DNA of 64,000 nt from Salinibacillus kushneri (GCF_900111405.1 NZ_FOHJ01000014.1:1-64000); one strand, 5' to 3'; counted from the first letter of the stretch, positions 29,761 to 43,175 are shown. Numbers and translations are program-made. The notes: generated by a model from the letters alone, not told the origin.

Positions 29761-30231
29761 ATGCCTCGTAAAGGTCCAGTGGCAAAACGTGATGTATTGC
29801 CAGATCCTATTTATAATTCCAAGCTAGTAACACGTTTGATCAACCAGATTATGGTAGATGGTAAACGTGGTACTGCCCAAAAAATCTTGTACAAAGCGTT
29901 CGAATTAGTGAATGAACGCAGCGGACAAGATGCAATGGAAGTATTTGAAGAAGCTATGAAGAACGTAATGCCTGTACTTGAAGTTCGTGCTCGTCGTGTT
30001 GGTGGTTCAAACTATCAGGTACCAGTAGAAGTTCGCCCAGAACGTCGTCAAGCATTAGGTCTTCGTCATATCGTTCTATATTCTCGCCAACGCGGTGAGA
30101 AAACTATGGAAGAACGTCTTGCAAACGAAATTCTTGATGCAGCTAACAATACAGGTGCAGCTGTAAAAAGACGTGAAGATATGCATAAAATGGCAGAAGC
30201 CAATAAAGCATTTGCTCATTATCGTTGGTAA
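29761..30231 (+). CDS. rpsG: Ribosomal protein S7
   Basis: This 156-residue primary 16S-binding protein organises the 30S head. [16 protein letters not shown] and the beta-hairpin region [19 protein letters not shown] are typical. I chose ATG 29761, since the upstream in-frame ATG (29743) would start inside the AAAGGAGGGG site. Length equals that of B. subtilis S7. It lies between rpsL and fusA. Confidence 0.97.
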   Translation: MPRKGPVAKRDVLPDPIYNSKLVTRLINQIMVDGKRGTAQKILYKAFELVNERSGQDAMEVFEEAMKNVMPVLEVRARRVGGSNYQVPVEVRPERRQALGLRHIVLYSRQRGEKTMEERLANEILDAANNTGAAVKRREDMHKMAEANKAFAHYRW

Positions 30232-30276
30232 TGACATTCATTCTACAAAACTATACTCTAGGAAGGAGAAAAGTTC

Positions 30277-32352
30277 ATGGCTAGAGAGTTCTCCTTGGAA
30301 AGAACACGTAATATTGGGATAATGGCCCATATAGATGCCGGTAAAACTACCGCAACTGAACGTATTCTTTTCTATACAGGACGTATCCATAAAATTGGGG
30401 AAACGCACGAAGGTGCTTCCCAAATGGACTGGATGTCTCAAGAGCAAGAGCGCGGAATTACCATTACTTCCGCAGCTACCACTGCTCAATGGAAAGATCA
30501 CCGTATCAACATTATTGATACACCAGGACACGTGGACTTCACAGTAGAAGTTGAACGTTCACTACGTGTATTAGATGGTTCTGTTGCTGTATTGGATGCC
30601 CAATCAGGTGTGGAGCCGCAAACAGAAACCGTTTGGCGCCAAGCTACAACTTATGGCGTTCCACGAGTTGTGTTTGTAAACAAAATGGATAAAGTAGGTG
30701 CCAACTTCTTATTTTCAGTTGACACTCTTCATGATCGTTTGGGTGCAAATGCACATGCTGTACAATTACCCATTGGTGCAGAAGATGAATTCGAAGGAAT
30801 CATCGATCTTGTAACTATGGAAGCTTACTATTACTTGGATGATTTAGGTACTCGTGCTGAATCCAGACCTATTCCTGATGAATATAAGGAGCAAGCTGAA
30901 GAGTATCGAGGCAAACTAGTAGAAGCTGTTGCGGAATTAGATGAGGAACTCATGATGAAGTATCTTGAAGGTGAAGAGATTACAAATGAGGAACTAAAAC
31001 AAGCTATCCGTACAGCAACACTAAACGTGGAATTTTATCCAGTACTAGTAGGTTCAGCCTTCAAAAACAAAGGGGTTCAATTACTAATTGATGCGGTCAT
31101 TGATTACTTACCATCACCATTAGATGTACCTCCAATTGAAGGTAAAGATTCAGAAACAGGTGAGGAAGTTGTACGTAAGGCTGACGACAATGAGCCATTC
31201 TCAGCTCTTGCCTTCAAGGTAATGTCAGACCCTTATGTAGGTAAGCTCACATTCTTCCGCGTTTATTCCGGTACATTAAGTTCTGGTTCTTATATCAAGA
31301 ACTCTACTAAGGATAAGCGTGAACGTGTAGGACGTATTCTGCAAATGCACGCAAACTCCCGTGAAGAAATTTCAACTGTTTATGCGGGTGACATTGCTGC
31401 AGCAGTTGGTTTAAAAGAAACAGGTACTGGTGATACTTTAGTTGATGAGAAGAGTAAAGTAATTCTTGAGTCAATGGAATTCCCTGAGCCAGTAATCTCT
31501 GTAGCTATAGAACCAAAATCTAAAGCAGACCAGGATAAGATGTCTGTTGCTTTAGGTAAATTAGCTGAAGAGGATCCAACCTTTAAGACCGAAACCAATA
31601 CAGAAACAGGACAAACGATTATTTCAGGTATGGGTGAGCTTCACCTTGATATTATCGTTGATCGTTTGAAGCGCGAATTCAAAGTAGAAGCAAATATTGG
31701 TTCTCCACAAGTTGCTTATCGTGAAACATTCCGTTCATCAGCTGAAGTGGAAGGTAAGTTTGTTCGCCAATCTGGTGGACGTGGACAGTATGGTCACGTT
31801 TGGGTTAAATTTGAACCAAACGATGAAGGTGCAGGATTTGAATTTATTGATAAAATCGTCGGTGGGGTTGTCCCTCGTGAATACATTCCATCCGTAGAGC
31901 AGGGAATTCAAGAGGCTCTTGAAAATGGAGTACTTGCAGGTTACCCTCTAATCGATGTAAAAGCTACTTTATATGATGGATCTTACCATGATGTTGACTC
32001 TAACGAGATGGCCTTTAAAGTAGCAGCTTCTATGGCAGTTCGTGAAGCAAAAAGTAAATGTAACCCAGTTTTACTTGAACCAATGATGAAGGTTGAAGTG
32101 GTTATCCCAGAAGAATACATGGGTGACATTATGGGCGATGTAACATCACGTCGTGGACGTGTTGAAGGTATGGAAGCTCGCGGTAATGCACAAGTTGTAA
32201 ATGCCTTCGTCCCATTATCTGAAATGTTTGGTTATGCAACTTCTCTACGTTCCAACACTCAGGGACGCGGAACTTACACGATGCACTTCAGTCATTATGA
32301 GGAAGTACCAAAATCCATTTCAGAAGAAATTATTGAAAAAAATAATGGATGA
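30277..32352 (+). CDS. fusA: Elongation factor G
   Basis: This 691-residue translocation GTPase begins with G1 AHIDAGKTT (residues 17-25), G2 with [12 protein letters not shown]3 DTPGH and G4 NKMDK. The C-terminal domains IV and V follow, with domain IV motif [10 protein letters not shown]. It moves tRNA and mRNA after peptide transfer. AAGGAGAAAA precedes the ATG. A normal full-length copy, between rpsG and tuf. Confidence 0.97.
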   Translation: MAREFSLERTRNIGIMAHIDAGKTTATERILFYTGRIHKIGETHEGASQMDWMSQEQERGITITSAATTAQWKDHRINIIDTPGHVDFTVEVERSLRVLDGSVAVLDAQSGVEPQTETVWRQATTYGVPRVVFVNKMDKVGANFLFSVDTLHDRLGANAHAVQLPIGAEDEFEGIIDLVTMEAYYYLDDLGTRAESRPIPDEYKEQAEEYRGKLVEAVAELDEELMMKYLEGEEITNEELKQAIRTATLNVEFYPVLVGSAFKNKGVQLLIDAVIDYLPSPLDVPPIEGKDSETGEEVVRKADDNEPFSALAFKVMSDPYVGKLTFFRVYSGTLSSGSYIKNSTKDKRERVGRILQMHANSREEISTVYAGDIAAAVGLKETGTGDTLVDEKSKVILESMEFPEPVISVAIEPKSKADQDKMSVALGKLAEEDPTFKTETNTETGQTIISGMGELHLDIIVDRLKREFKVEANIGSPQVAYRETFRSSAEVEGKFVRQSGGRGQYGHVWVKFEPNDEGAGFEFIDKIVGGVVPREYIPSVEQGIQEALENGVLAGYPLIDVKATLYDGSYHDVDSNEMAFKVAASMAVREAKSKCNPVLLEPMMKVEVVIPEEYMGDIMGDVTSRRGRVEGMEARGNAQVVNAFVPLSEMFGYATSLRSNTQGRGTYTMHFSHYEEVPKSISEEIIEKNNG

Positions 32353-32355
32353 TAA

Positions 32356-32384
32356 TTGATTTTTTTATAAACATCCATTATAAA
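32356..32384 (+). promoter_or_regulatory. Possible promoter of tuf
   Basis: TTGATT (32356-32361), 17 bases, TATAAA (32379-32384) follow the fusA stop. It could give tuf extra transcription beyond the str operon. Confidence 0.5.
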
Positions 32385-32395
32385 TGAGTTAGAGG

Positions 32396-32436
32396 CTTGG
32401 GAGTGTGTTTTGTCCCAAACAAATTGCACTTCCAAG
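32396..32436 (+). repeat. Leader hairpin before tuf
   Basis: CTTGGGAGTG (32396-32405) pairs with CACTTCCAAG (32427-32436, one G-T pair). It lies in the fusA-tuf gap, has no T-run and is of unknown function. Confidence 0.5.
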
Positions 32437-32486
32437 TAAACTATAAATTAAATCCATAAGAAATCATTTTTAAGGAGGAAACATAA

Positions 32487-33677
32487 ATGGGTAAAGAAAA
32501 ATTTGATCGTTCCAAATCGCACATTAACATTGGAACTATCGGTCACGTTGACCATGGTAAAACTACTTTAACTGCAGCTATCACTACTTCACTTTTCAAC
32601 AAGACTGGTACAGGTGAAGCTCGTGCATACGATTCTATCGACGGTGCTCCAGAAGAGCGTGAACGTGGAATCACAATCTCCACTGCACACGTTGAGTATG
32701 AAACTGACACTCGTCACTATGCACACGTTGACTGCCCAGGACACGCTGACTACGTAAAAAACATGATTACTGGTGCTGCTCAAATGGATGGAGCTATTCT
32801 AGTTGTATCCGCAGCTGATGGCCCAATGCCACAAACTCGTGAGCACATCCTTCTTTCTCGTCAAGTTGGTGTGCCAGCTATCGTTGTATTCCTAAACAAA
32901 GTTGACATGGTAGATGACGAAGAACTACTTGAACTAGTAGAAATGGAAGTTCGTGACCTGCTTTCTGAGTATGAATTTCCTGGTGATGATGTACCAGTAA
33001 TTGCAGGTTCTGCCCTTAAAGCTCTTGAAGGTGAAGAAGAATATGTAAACAAAATCTTTGAACTTATGGATGCAGTTGATGAGTACATCCCAGCTCCAGA
33101 CCGTGACACTGATAAGCCATTCATGATGCCTGTTGAGGACGTATTCTCAATCACTGGTCGTGGTACAGTTGCAACAGGTCGTGTTGAGCGTGGACAAGTA
33201 AAAGTAGGTGACGATGTAGAAATCATCGGTCTTGCTGAAGACTCTTCTAAAACAACTGTAACAGGTGTTGAAATGTTCCGTAAGCTTCTAGACTATGCTG
33301 AAGCAGGTGACAACATTGGTGCACTTCTTCGTGGTGTTGCACGTGAAGATATAAACCGTGGTCAAGTGCTAGCAAAGCCTGGTTCTATTACACCACATAC
33401 TAAATTTAAAGCAGAAGTTTATGTACTATCTAAAGATGAAGGTGGACGTCATACTCCATTCTTCTCAAACTATCGTCCACAGTTCTACTTCCGTACAACA
33501 GACGTAACTGGAGTTATTCAACTACCAGAAGGAGTAGAAATGGTTATGCCTGGCGATAACGTTGAAATGGCTGTTGAACTTATTTCTCCTATCGCTATCG
33601 AAGACGGTACTAAGTTCTCTATCCGTGAAGGTGGACGTACTGTAGGCGCTGGTGTTGTTTCTAAAATTGAAGAGTAA
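32487..33677 (+). CDS. tuf: Elongation factor Tu
   Basis: This 396-residue GTPase delivers aminoacyl-tRNA. GHVDHGKTT (residues 19-27), DCPGH (G3) and NKVDM (G4) are intact, followed by the two beta-barrel domains. Codon use looks strongly optimised. A AAGGAGG site precedes the ATG, and a large terminator follows. It ends the str operon; nothing recognisable follows until rpsJ. Confidence 0.97.
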   Translation: MGKEKFDRSKSHINIGTIGHVDHGKTTLTAAITTSLFNKTGTGEARAYDSIDGAPEERERGITISTAHVEYETDTRHYAHVDCPGHADYVKNMITGAAQMDGAILVVSAADGPMPQTREHILLSRQVGVPAIVVFLNKVDMVDDEELLELVEMEVRDLLSEYEFPGDDVPVIAGSALKALEGEEEYVNKIFELMDAVDEYIPAPDRDTDKPFMMPVEDVFSITGRGTVATGRVERGQVKVGDDVEIIGLAEDSSKTTVTGVEMFRKLLDYAEAGDNIGALLRGVAREDINRGQVLAKPGSITPHTKFKAEVYVLSKDEGGRHTPFFSNYRPQFYFRTTDVTGVIQLPEGVEMVMPGDNVEMAVELISPIAIEDGTKFSIREGGRTVGAGVVSKIEE

Positions 33678-33690
33678 GTAAATCTTCTAT

Positions 33691-33733
33691 AAAAAAGAAG
33701 CTATCCCATTTAAATGGGATAGCTTCTTTTAGT
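33691..33733 (+). terminator. Terminator after tuf
   Basis: A perfect 38-base palindrome (33693-33730, arms AAAAGAAGCTATCCCATTT and its complement) yields a very stable hairpin with its own T-rich 3' arm. Confidence 0.9.
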
Positions 33734-34222
33734 TTTGATTTCTTTATGTAGAGTAGGCAATGCCTGGTAAATAGATTATAATTTGTTAGCTTGCTAATAG
33801 CTAGGTACCTAAGGAAATTAAATAACGCAAACGGAAAGTAACAACATTCACACTTGGCGAAAATGGATCATTATGATAAATAATTAATAGATCTGGAAAA
33901 CAGAAAATAGTATTGCATAAACGGCTTTAACAAAAAACCCCGGTAATGCGGATTAATTCGGTTATTTTTAAACAGGTAATTAAATGAACAGCAGAAACCT
34001 TTATAAAATTTCCGTTCACAGTTTAATCAGTTAAATCTACCTGATCGCCTCACCTTTCATGGTCTATCTCCATGCATTAGCCTCTCGCTGATGTCCGCCG
34101 ATAAACTGCAGTTTGGGTAGGTATATTAGAATAAAAGCGGCAAATAAAGCATTGGCGATTAGAAACTCTTCCTTAACAAAATAACAAACGATTCGGAAAT
34201 TAAATCCAACTGAATCTGTATG
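33734..34222 (+). other. Gene-free stretch between tuf and the S10 promoters
   Basis: No ORF with a ribosome-binding site or family signature is seen on either strand. B. subtilis has ybaC at this place as I recall. One part (about 34040-34125) is GC-richer than its surroundings and could be remnant or RNA-encoding sequence, but I could not match it to any family. Confidence 0.5.
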
Positions 34223-34251
34223 TTGAAATCAATAAAATAAGTATGTATAAT
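34223..34251 (+). promoter_or_regulatory. S10 operon promoter, upstream
   Basis: TTGAAA (34223-34228), 17 bases, TATAAT (34246-34251): a near-consensus sigma-A promoter. Confidence 0.8.
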
Positions 34252-34290
34252 AAATCAAGTGTCAATCATGCATAAAGAACGAATTCATGG

Positions 34291-34319
34291 TTGAAAAACG
34301 CCTTTATCTTCTATATAAT
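34291..34319 (+). promoter_or_regulatory. S10 operon promoter, downstream
   Basis: TTGAAA (34291-34296), 17 bases, TATAAT (34314-34319): a second promoter with the same elements as the first, 68 bases further on. Confidence 0.8.
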
Positions 34320-34362
34320 AAGAAATGTTGGCTATAAAGGCGATGATGCGAAAGGTTGCCGA

Positions 34363-34393
34363 AACACCCGGCCCCTTTGCCATGGCGGGTGTT
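34363..34393 (+). promoter_or_regulatory. S10 leader hairpin
   Basis: AACACCC (34363-34369) pairs with GGGTGTT (34387-34393) and GCC (34371-34373) with GGC (34384-34386). It lies in the leader just before rpsJ. Whether a ribosomal protein binds it is unknown. Confidence 0.5.
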
Positions 34394-34423
34394 GGGAAAT
34401 TTTCGCGGAGTATGTCTATTTAA

Positions 34424-34756
<333 letters not shown>

Positions 34757-34787
34757 AATTTATAAGTAAAAATAGGAGGTGTAACGG

Positions 34788-35411
34788 ATGGCGAAAGGAA
34801 TCTTAGGTCGAAAAATTGGCATGACTCAGCTTTTCTCTGAAGATGGAGAAATGGTTCCTGTAACTGTCGTTCAAGCTGACCCTAACGTAGTTTTGCAAAC
34901 CAAAACACTTGAAAATGATGGTTATGAAGCTGTTCAATTGGGAATTGCCGATAAAAAGTCCGTTCGATCAAATAAACCTGAAAAGGGTCATGCTGAAAAA
35001 GCAAATACAAACCCTAAGCGCTACGTTCGCGAAATCCGTAATGCTCTTGACGAATATGAAGTTGGTCAAGAAGTAAAAGTAAACATTTTTGAACCTGGTG
35101 AAACAATAGATGTAACAGGTACTTCTAAAGGTAAAGGATTCCAAGGGGCAATTAAACGCCACAATCAATCTCGTGGTCCAATGACTCACGGTTCACATTA
35201 TCATAGAAGTCCAGGTGCTATGGGTGCTATTGACCCTATGCATGTATTTAAGGGAAAGAAACTTCCTGGTCAAATGGGTGGTAACACAGTAACAATCCAA
35301 AACCTTGAAGTTGTTAAAGTAGATGAAGAGAACAATCTTCTTCTTATTAAAGGTAATGTGCCAGGTGCCAAAAAATCTTACGTAACGATTACAAGTGCAG
35401 TAAAGGCGTAA
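34788..35411 (+). CDS. rplC: Ribosomal protein L3
   Basis: This 207-residue protein binds near the start of 50S assembly and reaches the peptidyl transferase centre. It starts [15 protein letters not shown], has the loop [19 protein letters not shown], and [10 protein letters not shown]. The AGGAGGTG site is 7 bases before the ATG. It lies between rpsJ and rplD. Confidence 0.97.
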   Translation: MAKGILGRKIGMTQLFSEDGEMVPVTVVQADPNVVLQTKTLENDGYEAVQLGIADKKSVRSNKPEKGHAEKANTNPKRYVREIRNALDEYEVGQEVKVNIFEPGETIDVTGTSKGKGFQGAIKRHNQSRGPMTHGSHYHRSPGAMGAIDPMHVFKGKKLPGQMGGNTVTIQNLEVVKVDEENNLLLIKGNVPGAKKSYVTITSAVKA

Positions 35412-35440
35412 AAGACTATTAAATGAAGGGAGGATATGTC

Positions 35441-36064
35441 ATGCCTAAAGTAGCACTATACAAACAAGACGGCTCAAATGCTGGAGATGTTGAATTAGTA
35501 GAAGCTGTCTTTGGAATTGAACCAAACACTCACGTATTACATGAAGCGGTTCAAGCTCAACAAGCTTCATTGCGTCAAGGTACGCATAAAGTTAAGAATC
35601 GTTCCGAAGTTAGTGGCGGAGGTCGTAAGCCATGGCGACAAAAAGGAACAGGCCGTGCGCGCCAAGGTTCTATCCGTTCACCACAATGGGTAGGTGGAGG
35701 AACTGTATTTGGTCCTACACCACGTAGTTATAGCTATAAACTGCCTAAAAAAGTACGTCGTTTAGCTTTAAGATCTGCCCTTTCTTCAAAAGTAAAAGAT
35801 GAGAGCATTTATGTTTTAGATACTTTAGCTTTTGATGCTCCTAAAACAAAAGAAGTTATCAAAATGCTTGAAGGTTTAAGTGTTCCTGAAGATACATTGA
35901 TCGTAACAGCTGAACAAGACGAAAATATTGAACGTTCTGCTAATAACATTCAAGGCGTAAAAGTGTTGACAGTTGAGCAAGTAAACGTACTTGATTTATT
36001 AACTCATGATAAGTTAGTGATTACGAAGGATGCAGCCGAAAAAGCAGGGGAGGTGCTCGCATAA
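35441..36064 (+). CDS. rplD: Ribosomal protein L4
   Basis: This 207-residue protein lines the peptide exit tunnel with its extended loop (about 45-100), which includes [18 protein letters not shown]. In E. coli it also regulates its operon; no such mechanism is shown here. I chose ATG 35441, behind GGGAGG; the upstream in-frame ATG overlaps the site. Its stop shares a base with the rplW start. Confidence 0.96.
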   Translation: MPKVALYKQDGSNAGDVELVEAVFGIEPNTHVLHEAVQAQQASLRQGTHKVKNRSEVSGGGRKPWRQKGTGRARQGSIRSPQWVGGGTVFGPTPRSYSYKLPKKVRRLALRSALSSKVKDESIYVLDTLAFDAPKTKEVIKMLEGLSVPEDTLIVTAEQDENIERSANNIQGVKVLTVEQVNVLDLLTHDKLVITKDAAEKAGEVLA

Positions 36065-36354
36065 TGAAAGACCCACGCGATATTATTAAGCGCCCTGTCA
36101 TTACGGAAGATTCAGCTGATTTAATGGTTGATAAAAAATACACTTTTGAAGTCGACCCTAAAGCGAATAAAACAGAAATTAAAAATGCAGTTGAAGTCAT
36201 TTTTGGTGTTGAAGTAGATAAAGTAAACACGTTGAACCAAAAAGGTAAATTCAGAAGAATGGGACGTTATGGTGGATATCGTCCAAATCGTAAAAAGGCC
36301 GTTGTACAGCTTTCAGAAGACAGTAAAGAACTAGACTTCTTTGAAGGTGTATAA
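36064..36354 (+). CDS. rplW: Ribosomal protein L23
   Basis: This 96-residue exit-site protein docks trigger factor and [19 protein letters not shown] and the tail loop [17 protein letters not shown] are typical. The start overlaps the rplD stop in TAATG, which suggests coupled translation. Confidence 0.96.
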   Translation: MKDPRDIIKRPVITEDSADLMVDKKYTFEVDPKANKTEIKNAVEVIFGVEVDKVNTLNQKGKFRRMGRYGGYRPNRKKAVVQLSEDSKELDFFEGV

Positions 36355-36388
36355 GCCGAATAATAGATATTAAAGGAGGGAAATTGAG

Positions 36389-37219
36389 ATGGCGATCAAA
36401 AAATTCAAGCCAACCTCAAACGGTCGTCGTAACATGTCCGCATCAGACTTCGCAGAAATTACGACGAACAAACCTGAGAAAACCTTGCTTGCACCGCTAA
36501 GTAAAAAAGCTGGTCGTAATAACCAAGGTCGTTTGACTACTCGTCATCAAGGTGGCGGTCATAAGCGTAAGTATCGTATCATCGATTTCAAACGTGATAA
36601 AGATGGTATACCAGGACGCGTTGCCACTATCGAATATGATCCAAACCGTTCTGCTAACATTGCTCTTATTCATTATGCAGATGGTGAAAAACGTTATATT
36701 CTAGCACCTAAAGGTCTTCAAATAGGTCATGAAATCCAATCCGGTAAAGGTGCTGACATTAAACTTGGAAATACTTTAGAGCTTAAAGATATTCCAGTAG
36801 GTACAATCATTCATAATGTGGAATTGAAACCTGGTCGCGGCGGACAGCTTGTTCGTTCAGCAGGAGCTCAAGCACAAATTTTAGGTAGAGAAGGTAAATA
36901 CGTACTTGTACGTCTTGCTTCTGGCGAGACTCGTATGATTTTGTCTTCCTGTCGTGCAACAATCGGTCAAGTTGGAAATCTTGAACACGAACTAATTAGT
37001 GTTGGTAAAGCTGGCCGTAGTCGTTGGCAAGGTAAACGTCCAACTGTACGTGGTTCCGTAATGAACCCAGTAGATCACCCTCACGGTGGTGGTGAAGGTC
37101 GTGCGCCAGTAGGACTTCCATCTCCAATGTCACCATGGGGCAAACCTACGCTTGGACTTAAGACTCGTAAACGCAACAAACAGTCTGATAAATATATTGT
37201 ACGTAGACGTAAGAAATAA
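36389..37219 (+). CDS. rplB: Ribosomal protein L2
   Basis: This 276-residue protein supports the peptidyl transferase centre and subunit joining. It has [20 protein letters not shown] near residue 45 and the highly conserved [16 protein letters not shown] near 225 with the essential His. AAAGGAGGG precedes the ATG. Full length. Confidence 0.97.
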   Translation: MAIKKFKPTSNGRRNMSASDFAEITTNKPEKTLLAPLSKKAGRNNQGRLTTRHQGGGHKRKYRIIDFKRDKDGIPGRVATIEYDPNRSANIALIHYADGEKRYILAPKGLQIGHEIQSGKGADIKLGNTLELKDIPVGTIIHNVELKPGRGGQLVRSAGAQAQILGREGKYVLVRLASGETRMILSSCRATIGQVGNLEHELISVGKAGRSRWQGKRPTVRGSVMNPVDHPHGGGEGRAPVGLPSPMSPWGKPTLGLKTRKRNKQSDKYIVRRRKK

Positions 37220-37282
37220 TAGCGGGATTGAAAGGCAATTTATCATTCATTTAGTCTATCAATCGCGAAGGGAGGTTTACTG

Positions 37283-37561
37283 ATGGGTCGTAGTTTGAAA
37301 AAAGGACCTTTCGTGGATGATCATTTAATGAAGAAAGTTGAAAACTTGAACGAATCTAATAAAAAGCAAGTAATTAAGACTTGGTCTCGTCGTTCAACTA
37401 TTTTCCCTAATTTTGTAGGGCACACAATTGCGGTATATGATGGACGCAAACATGTACCTGTTTATATTACGGAAGATATGGTCGGTCATAAATTAGGTGA
37501 ATTTGCACCTACACGTACTTTCAAAGGTCATGCCGGCGACGATAAAAAAACAAAACGCTAA
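37283..37561 (+). CDS. rpsS: Ribosomal protein S19
   Basis: This 92-residue protein of the 30S head binds with S13. [19 protein letters not shown] and [18 protein letters not shown] are diagnostic. GGGAGG precedes the ATG by 8 bases. It lies in the usual place between rplB and rplV. Confidence 0.97.
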   Translation: MGRSLKKGPFVDDHLMKKVENLNESNKKQVIKTWSRRSTIFPNFVGHTIAVYDGRKHVPVYITEDMVGHKLGEFAPTRTFKGHAGDDKKTKR

Positions 37562-37579
37562 TGAGAGGAGGCACACAAG

Positions 37580-37921
37580 ATGCAAGCTAAAGCCGTTGCA
37601 AAAACTGTTCGTATCGCTCCTCGTAAGGCTCGCTTAGTGGTTGACTTAATTCGAGGAAAAGATGTTGGCGAAGCTTTTGCTATTTTAAATCACACAAATC
37701 GTGCGGCTTCTCCAATTGTAGAGAAAGTGTTAAAATCTGCTGTTGCTAACGCAGAACACAATTATGAATTGGATCCTGAGAGCTTAGTTATTTCAGAAGC
37801 ATTTGTAAATGAGGGAGTTACATTGAAACGTTTCCGCCCTCGTGCTCAAGGTCGCGCAACTCAAATTAACAAACGCACTAGCCATATTACGGTTATGGTA
37901 TCAGAAAAGAAGGAGGGATAA
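37580..37921 (+). CDS. rplV: Ribosomal protein L22
   Basis: This 113-residue protein touches all 23S domains and lines the exit tunnel with its beta-hairpin ([20 protein letters not shown]). [18 protein letters not shown] is the N-terminal signature. No insertion or deletion in the hairpin tip is apparent. It ends 3 bases before rpsC. Confidence 0.97.
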   Translation: MQAKAVAKTVRIAPRKARLVVDLIRGKDVGEAFAILNHTNRAASPIVEKVLKSAVANAEHNYELDPESLVISEAFVNEGVTLKRFRPRAQGRATQINKRTSHITVMVSEKKEG

Positions 37922-37924
37922 TCT

Positions 37925-38566
37925 GTGGGTCAAAAAGTTAATCCTGTAGGTCTACGAGTAGGCGTTATTCGTGACTGGGAATCAAAATGGTACGCAGGAA
38001 ATGAATATTCAGATCTATTACATGAAGATATTAAAATTCGTGAATATATTGAAAACCGCCTAAAAGATGCTGCCCTTTCTTCCGTTGAGATTGAACGTGC
38101 AGCAAGCCGTATCAATGTTACTGTTCACACAGCTAAGCCAGGAATGGTAATCGGTAAAGGTGGTTCTGAAGTCGAAGCACTTCGTAAATCATTAAACAAT
38201 CTAACGGGTAAGAAGGTTCACATCAACATTGTTGAAGTGAAAAAGCCTGAATTAGATGCAACACTAGTTGCTGATAACATTGCCCGTCAATTAGAAAATC
38301 GTGTTTCATTCCGTCGTGTTCAAAAACAAGCTATTCAAAGAGCTATGCGTGCTGGCGCAAAAGGTATCAGAACTCAAGTTTCTGGTCGTCTAGGCGGCGC
38401 TGACATCGCTCGTGCTGAAGATTACAGTGAAGGAACTGTACCACTACACACCCTTCGTGCAGACATTGATTATGGAACTGCAGAGGCAGACACCACTTAT
38501 GGTAAGCTAGGTGTTAAAGTGTGGATTTATCGTGGTGAAGTCCTTCCAACGAAGAAAGAAGATTAA
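37925..38566 (+). CDS. rpsC: Ribosomal protein S3
   Basis: This 213-residue protein forms the mRNA entry site. It contains a KH domain (about 38-106) with [15 protein letters not shown] as the GxxG loop, then the C-terminal domain ending [12 protein letters not shown]. The start is GTG 37925; AAGGAGGG overlaps the end of rplV, so the two are coupled. Confidence 0.96.
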   Translation: MGQKVNPVGLRVGVIRDWESKWYAGNEYSDLLHEDIKIREYIENRLKDAALSSVEIERAASRINVTVHTAKPGMVIGKGGSEVEALRKSLNNLTGKKVHINIVEVKKPELDATLVADNIARQLENRVSFRRVQKQAIQRAMRAGAKGIRTQVSGRLGGADIARAEDYSEGTVPLHTLRADIDYGTAEADTTYGKLGVKVWIYRGEVLPTKKED

Positions 38567-38584
38567 GGAAGGGGGAAAAGCAAA

Positions 38585-39203
<619 letters not shown>

Positions 39204-39212
39204 TTTCAATAA

Positions 39213-39497
<285 letters not shown>

Positions 39498-39513
39498 TAT
39501 TTCAGAAGCATAA

Positions 39514-39909
<396 letters not shown>

Positions 39910-39950
39910 AAACCTAATTACGAAAAGCCTTGTAAGGAGGTGCACGAGTC

Positions 39951-40262
39951 ATGCATGTGAAAAAAGGTGACAAAGTTATGGTTATCTCAGGTAAGGATAA
40001 AGGCAAACAAGGAACAGTCCTTGAAGCTTTCCCAAAGAAAGATCGGGTTCTTGTGGAAGGCGTTAATCTTGTGAAAAAACACGCGAAGCCTTCTCAGGAC
40101 AATCCGCAAGGCGGGATTTTAACACAAGAAGCTGCTATTCATGTTTCAAACGTTATGCCAGTTGATCCAAAATCCGGTGAACCAACACGAGTTGGTTATA
40201 GTGAAGAAAATGGTAAAAAAGTACGTATTGCAAAAAAATCCGGTGAACCATTAGATAAATAA
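39951..40262 (+). CDS. rplX: Ribosomal protein L24
   Basis: This 103-residue KOW-domain assembly initiator has [20 protein letters not shown] at the N terminus. [19 protein letters not shown] follows. AAGGAGG lies 8-9 bases before the ATG. It sits between L14 and L5 as usual. Confidence 0.97.
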   Translation: MHVKKGDKVMVISGKDKGKQGTVLEAFPKKDRVLVEGVNLVKKHAKPSQDNPQGGILTQEAAIHVSNVMPVDPKSGEPTRVGYSEENGKKVRIAKKSGEPLDK

Positions 40263-40290
40263 GTCTAACGGCGAAAGGAGGGCTTAAAAG

Positions 40291-40830
40291 ATGAACGAAC
40301 TCAAATCAAAATATCAAAACGAAGTTATTCCATCATTAATGGAAAAATTCAATTATGATTCTGTTATGGAAGTACCACAAATCGAAAAGATTGTAATCAA
40401 TATGGGTGTTGGTGATGCTGTACAAAATGCGAAAGCACTTGATAACGCAGTAGAAGAGCTAACCCTCATTTCAGGACAAAAGCCAGTTGTTACACGTGCA
40501 AAAAAATCAATTGCAGGCTTCCGTCTGCGTGAAGGTATGCCAATCGGTGCAAAAGTAACCCTTCGTGGAGAACGGATGTATGAGTTTCTACAAAAACTTA
40601 TAGCTGTTTCTCTACCACGTGTACGTGACTTCCGTGGGGTTTCAAACAAAGCATTTGATGGACGTGGAAATTACACTTTAGGTGTAAAAGAACAATTGAT
40701 TTTCCCTGAAATTGATTACGATAAAGTAGATAAAGTTCGTGGAATGGATATTGTGATTGTTTCAAGCGCTAATACTGATGAAGAAGCTCGTGAACTTCTA
40801 ACTCAGTTCGGTATGCCATTCAGAAAATAG
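40291..40830 (+). CDS. rplE: Ribosomal protein L5
   Basis: This 179-residue protein binds 5S rRNA and contacts P-site t[22 protein letters not shown] and [10 protein letters not shown]-type [20 protein letters not shown] are diagnostic. AAAGGAGGG precedes the ATG. Confidence 0.97.
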   Translation: MNELKSKYQNEVIPSLMEKFNYDSVMEVPQIEKIVINMGVGDAVQNAKALDNAVEELTLISGQKPVVTRAKKSIAGFRLREGMPIGAKVTLRGERMYEFLQKLIAVSLPRVRDFRGVSNKAFDGRGNYTLGVKEQLIFPEIDYDKVDKVRGMDIVIVSSANTDEEARELLTQFGMPFRK

Positions 40831-41040
<210 letters not shown>

Positions 41041-41068
41041 ACCCCAATAGGGAAGGAGGTAATATAAA

Positions 41069-41467
41069 ATGACTATGACAGATCCAATTGCAGATATGCT
41101 AACTCGTATTCGTAACGCAAACATGGTACGTCATGAAAAACTAGAAGTCCCTGCTTCTAAACTAAAACAGGAAATTGCAGACATTTTAAAGCGTGAAGGT
41201 TTCATTCGTGACTATGAATTTGTTAGTGATGATAAACAAGGAATTATCCGTCTATTCCTTAAATACGGATCCAACAATGAGCGTGTAATTACAGGTCTTA
41301 AGAAGATCAGTAAGCCTGGACTACGTGTTTATGCAAAAGCTGATGAACTTCCACGTGTTCTTAACGGTCTAGGTGTAGCAGTTGTATCAACTTCAAAAGG
41401 TGTATTAACCGATAAAGAAGCCCGTCAACAAGCCGTTGGTGGCGAAGTACTTGCATATATTTGGTAA
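41069..41467 (+). CDS. rpsH: Ribosomal protein S8
   Basis: This 132-residue protein is a central 30S assembly protein. [17 protein letters not shown] at the start and [20 protein letters not shown] at the end are characteristic. AAGGAGG precedes two close ATGs (41069, 41075); the first gives the family length. In E. coli it regulates the spc operon; that is not shown here. Confidence 0.96.
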   Translation: MTMTDPIADMLTRIRNANMVRHEKLEVPASKLKQEIADILKREGFIRDYEFVSDDKQGIIRLFLKYGSNNERVITGLKKISKPGLRVYAKADELPRVLNGLGVAVVSTSKGVLTDKEARQQAVGGEVLAYIW

Positions 41468-41492
41468 TTCATTACGTCAGGAGGTGTAGAGA

Positions 41493-42029
41493 ATGTCTCG
41501 TGTAGGTTTTAAACCAGTTGAAATTCCTGAAGGGGTAGAAGTGAAAGTAAACGAAGGTAACATTGAAGTAAAAGGGCCAAAAGGCGAATTGGCTCGCTCT
41601 TTTAACCCTGACATGAATATTAAAATTGAAGATAACGTTCTAATGGTTGAACGTCCAAGTGATAGTAAAGAACACCGTGCTTTGCATGGAACAACCAGAA
41701 GCTTAATCAGTAACATGGTTGAAGGAGTTTCTAAAGGATTTGAAAAAGCTTTAGAAATTACTGGTGTTGGTTACCGTGCTCAAAAACAAGGTGATAAAGT
41801 TGTTGTGAATGCCGGCTATTCACATCCAGTTGAAATTGAAGCGATTGAAGGCATAGAGCTTGATGTACCTTCTAATACCAAGATTGTTGTAAAAGGTATC
41901 GATAAAGAAAAAGTTGGTGCAGTAGCTGCTAACATTCGTGCTATCCGTACACCTGAGCCTTACAAAGGTAAAGGAATTCGCTATGAGGGCGAATATGTAC
42001 GCCGTAAAGAAGGTAAGACAGCTAAATAA
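41493..42029 (+). CDS. rplF: Ribosomal protein L6
   Basis: This 178-residue two-domain protein near the factor-binding site has the C-terminal signature [20 protein letters not shown]. Its N terminus [16 protein letters not shown] is typical, as is [28 protein letters not shown] precedes the ATG by 7 bases. Confidence 0.97.
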   Translation: MSRVGFKPVEIPEGVEVKVNEGNIEVKGPKGELARSFNPDMNIKIEDNVLMVERPSDSKEHRALHGTTRSLISNMVEGVSKGFEKALEITGVGYRAQKQGDKVVVNAGYSHPVEIEAIEGIELDVPSNTKIVVKGIDKEKVGAVAANIRAIRTPEPYKGKGIRYEGEYVRRKEGKTAK

Positions 42030-42061
42030 TGTTCATGTAAGGACAGAAAGGAGTGACCCAA

Positions 42062-42424
42062 ATGATCGCAAAGCAGGACAAAAACGCTGTGCGTAAAAAA
42101 CGCCACACACGTATGCGTCGAAATTTATTCGGTACAGAATCCCGCCCACGTTTAAATGTGTATCGTTCAAATAAACACATTTATGCACAATTAATTGATG
42201 ACATCAATGGTGTTACAGTTGCGAGTGCATCAACTGTGGATAAAGAATTTGACCTTGATACAACTGGTAATGTTGAAGCTGCCAAGAAGGTTGGCGAAAT
42301 TGTTGCTAAACGTGCTTTGGATAAAGGTTTCAAATCAGTTGTATTTGATCGCGGAGGTTACTTATATCACGGACGTGTAAAGGCCTTGGCTGATAGTGCT
42401 CGTGAAGCAGGTCTTGAATTTTAA
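42062..42424 (+). CDS. rplR: Ribosomal protein L18
   Basis: This 120-residue 5S rRNA-binding protein has [20 protein letters not shown] and the C-terminal [21 protein letters not shown] chose ATG 42062, 7-8 bases after AAAGGAG, because an upstream in-frame GTG overlaps the site and the resulting length equals that of B. subtilis L18. Confidence 0.96.
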   Translation: MIAKQDKNAVRKKRHTRMRRNLFGTESRPRLNVYRSNKHIYAQLIDDINGVTVASASTVDKEFDLDTTGNVEAAKKVGEIVAKRALDKGFKSVVFDRGGYLYHGRVKALADSAREAGLEF

Positions 42425-42445
42425 TCGTAAAAAGGAGGGAAAATG

Positions 42446-42949
42446 ATGCGTACAAATATCGATCCAAACAAATTGGATATTGAAGAACGTGTAGTTACAG
42501 TTAACCGAGTAGCGAAAGTTGTGAAAGGTGGACGTCGTTTCCGTTTTACAGCTCTAGTTGTTGTGGGAGATAAAAATGGCCATGTAGGTTTTGGTACAGG
42601 TAAAGCGCAGGAAGTACCTGAAGCCATCCGCAAGGCTATTGAAGATGGTAAGAAGAATCTAGTTGAGGTACCTATCGTTGGTACAACAATTCCGCATGAA
42701 ATTCATGGTGAATTTGGTGCTGGTAATATCCTTCTAAAACCTGCTGCTGAAGGTACAGGAGTAATTGCTGGAGGACCAGTTCGTGCGGTATTAGAACTTG
42801 CTGGTATTGGCGATATCCTATCCAAATCTCTAGGTTCCAATACACCAATTAACATGGTTCGCGCAACAGTGAACGGATTAAATAATCTTAAACGTGCTGA
42901 AGATGTTGCAAAACTTCGTGGCAAATCAGTAGAAGAATTGCAAGGATAA
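42446..42949 (+). CDS. rpsE: Ribosomal protein S5
   Basis: This 167-residue protein guards decoding accuracy and mRNA entry. An S5 double-stranded-RNA-binding-like N-terminal domain carries [20 protein letters not shown], followed by [16 protein letters not shown]. The spectinomycin loop (VKGGRRF) looks unaltered. Two adjacent ATGs exist (42443, 42446); the second is 7 bases from GGAGG and preferred, though the first is possible. Confidence 0.94.
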   Translation: MRTNIDPNKLDIEERVVTVNRVAKVVKGGRRFRFTALVVVGDKNGHVGFGTGKAQEVPEAIRKAIEDGKKNLVEVPIVGTTIPHEIHGEFGAGNILLKPAAEGTGVIAGGPVRAVLELAGIGDILSKSLGSNTPINMVRATVNGLNNLKRAEDVAKLRGKSVEELQG

Positions 42950-42962
42950 GGAGGGAAAAAAC

Positions 42963-43145
42963 ATGGCCAATAAAATAGAAGTTACCCTCACTAGAAGCTT
43001 AATCGGTAGACCAGAGGATCAACGTGCTACTGTAAAAGCATTAGGACTTAAGAAGATTAATCAGAAAGCTGTTCATGAGGATACACCACAGATTCGCGGT
43101 ATGGTGAATAAAGTGTCCCATCTTGTAACTGTAGAAGAAGCTTAG
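42963..43145 (+). CDS. rpmD: Ribosomal protein L30
   Basis: This 60-residue small 50S protein reads [18 protein letters not shown], then ALGLKKINQ and the final [15 protein letters not shown] at the end of rpsE precedes the ATG, 13 bases after the stop. Full length for the short bacterial form. Confidence 0.96.
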   Translation: MANKIEVTLTRSLIGRPEDQRATVKALGLKKINQKAVHEDTPQIRGMVNKVSHLVTVEEA

Positions 43146-43175
43146 TGTAAAAATAGTTTAAGAGGAGGTGCAACC

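Noticed and set aside
32344-32379. AATGGATG/CATCCATT repeat at the fusA end
   Set aside because: One arm is inside the last codons of fusA, the loop is 20 bases, and the better explanation for the second arm is the tuf promoter.
34047-34055. AGGTGAGGC on the minus strand in the tuf-rpsJ gap, similar to the core of the Mg2+ sensor (M-box)
   Set aside because: None of the other conserved M-box segments could be found around it, and no gene lies downstream on that strand.
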